Source: Dehalococcoidales bacterium (GTDB lineage Bacteria; Chloroflexota; Dehalococcoidia; Dehalococcoidales; UBA2162). Taken from it: DNA of 13,358 bases. How positions within the stretch are numbered: position 1 is the first letter of the stretch; every line of letters starts with the position of its first letter. The stretch spans positions 15,144 to 28,501 of the forward strand of contig CP070645.1 in assembly GCA_020354275.1 (NCBI GenBank), in the 5' to 3' direction. This document shows, piece by piece, positions 13,224 to 13,358 of the stretch. A program made the position numbers and the translations under genes. Under the pieces are notes generated by a model that was not told the DNA's origin, did not search any database, and saw only the letters and a program-made list of their open reading frames with translations.

Positions 13224-13358
13224 CCTGTTCCTCCTTCCTGGCCTTGGTGTTGGCCCGGGCGATAACGTAGTTGACCAGCAGCACCAGTGTCGTCAGTCCC
13301 CCCCGGACGAAGCCGATGGGTTTGGTTACATCCTGCCAGACGGTAGCCGCCAGCGGTA
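13207..13358 (-). CDS. C-terminal end of a membrane-anchored protein, probably a redox-complex subunit
   Basis: The last 49 residues of a gene that continues beyond the window edge. They read PLAATVWQDVTKPIGFVRGG, then a hydrophobic span LTTLVLLVNYVIA, then a basic/acidic tail ending in DGKRG. It overlaps the start of the cytochrome b gene by 17 bases, so the two are translationally coupled. A single C-terminal membrane helix directly before a formate-dehydrogenase gamma gene fits the anchoring helix of the iron-sulfur beta subunit (FdnH/FdoH-like). This rests on position and topology only, since no cysteine cluster is visible in the fragment. The frame was chosen because it alone has a coding-like sequence and a stop at the overlap. 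Confidence 0.6.
   Translation of the reverse strand, partial: PLAATVWQDVTKPIGFVRGGLTTLVLLVNYVIARANTKARKEEQDGKRG

Overview
The window is a stretch of bacterial chromosome of moderate GC content, densely coded on both strands. It is made of household genes followed by a more variable accessory part. Several things suggest an anaerobe, most likely of the Chloroflexota (Dehalococcoidia-like): an Alvin-type 2[4Fe-4S] ferredoxin, a formate-dehydrogenase-type cytochrome b, lipoproteins and small zinc-ribbon proteins of a kind common in that group, and the purB / rsmD-coaD / proC / leuS assortment. This placement is inferred from gene content and was not tested by a search. There is no rRNA, tRNA, CRISPR array, transposase or phage gene.

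Layout. Bases 1-3354 (+): 3' part of purB, an MBL-fold hydrolase, rsmD overlapping coaD (TTG start), then a ferredoxin with its own consensus promoter inside the end of coaD. Bases 3355-3544: convergent gap with a hairpin. Bases 3545-7741 (-): leuS, proC and a CvpA-like membrane protein, read in that order. A 309-bp gap between leuS and proC is filled with hairpins and a 41-bp tandem repeat. Bases 7742-8066: divergent control region. It holds a leuS leader with a consensus -35 box, a 13-codon leucine-rich leader peptide, a competing helix and an intrinsic terminator, and on the other strand a promoter for the next gene. Bases 8067-9661 (+): two tandem alpha/beta hydrolases. Bases 9810-10097 (+): an acidic 95-residue orphan closed by a strong terminator. 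Bases 10426-11968 (+): a cysteine-containing lipoprotein followed by an uncharacterised 58-residue ORF with a good ribosome binding site. A hairpin at 11995-12019 separates these from a double zinc-ribbon protein on the minus strand, which has a near-perfect promoter and a roughly 100-nt leader. Bases 12543-13358 (-): cytochrome b subunit of a formate-dehydrogenase-like complex and the end of the gene before it.

The most noteworthy item is the leuS leader. It looks like a ribosome-mediated attenuator: three consecutive different Leu codons alternate with other codons in a short peptide whose start lies where transcription should begin. The peptide is followed by mutually exclusive antiterminator and terminator helices. 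No clear new defence or metabolic system is visible. The remaining novelty lies in small orphan genes, intergenic structures and regulatory leaders.
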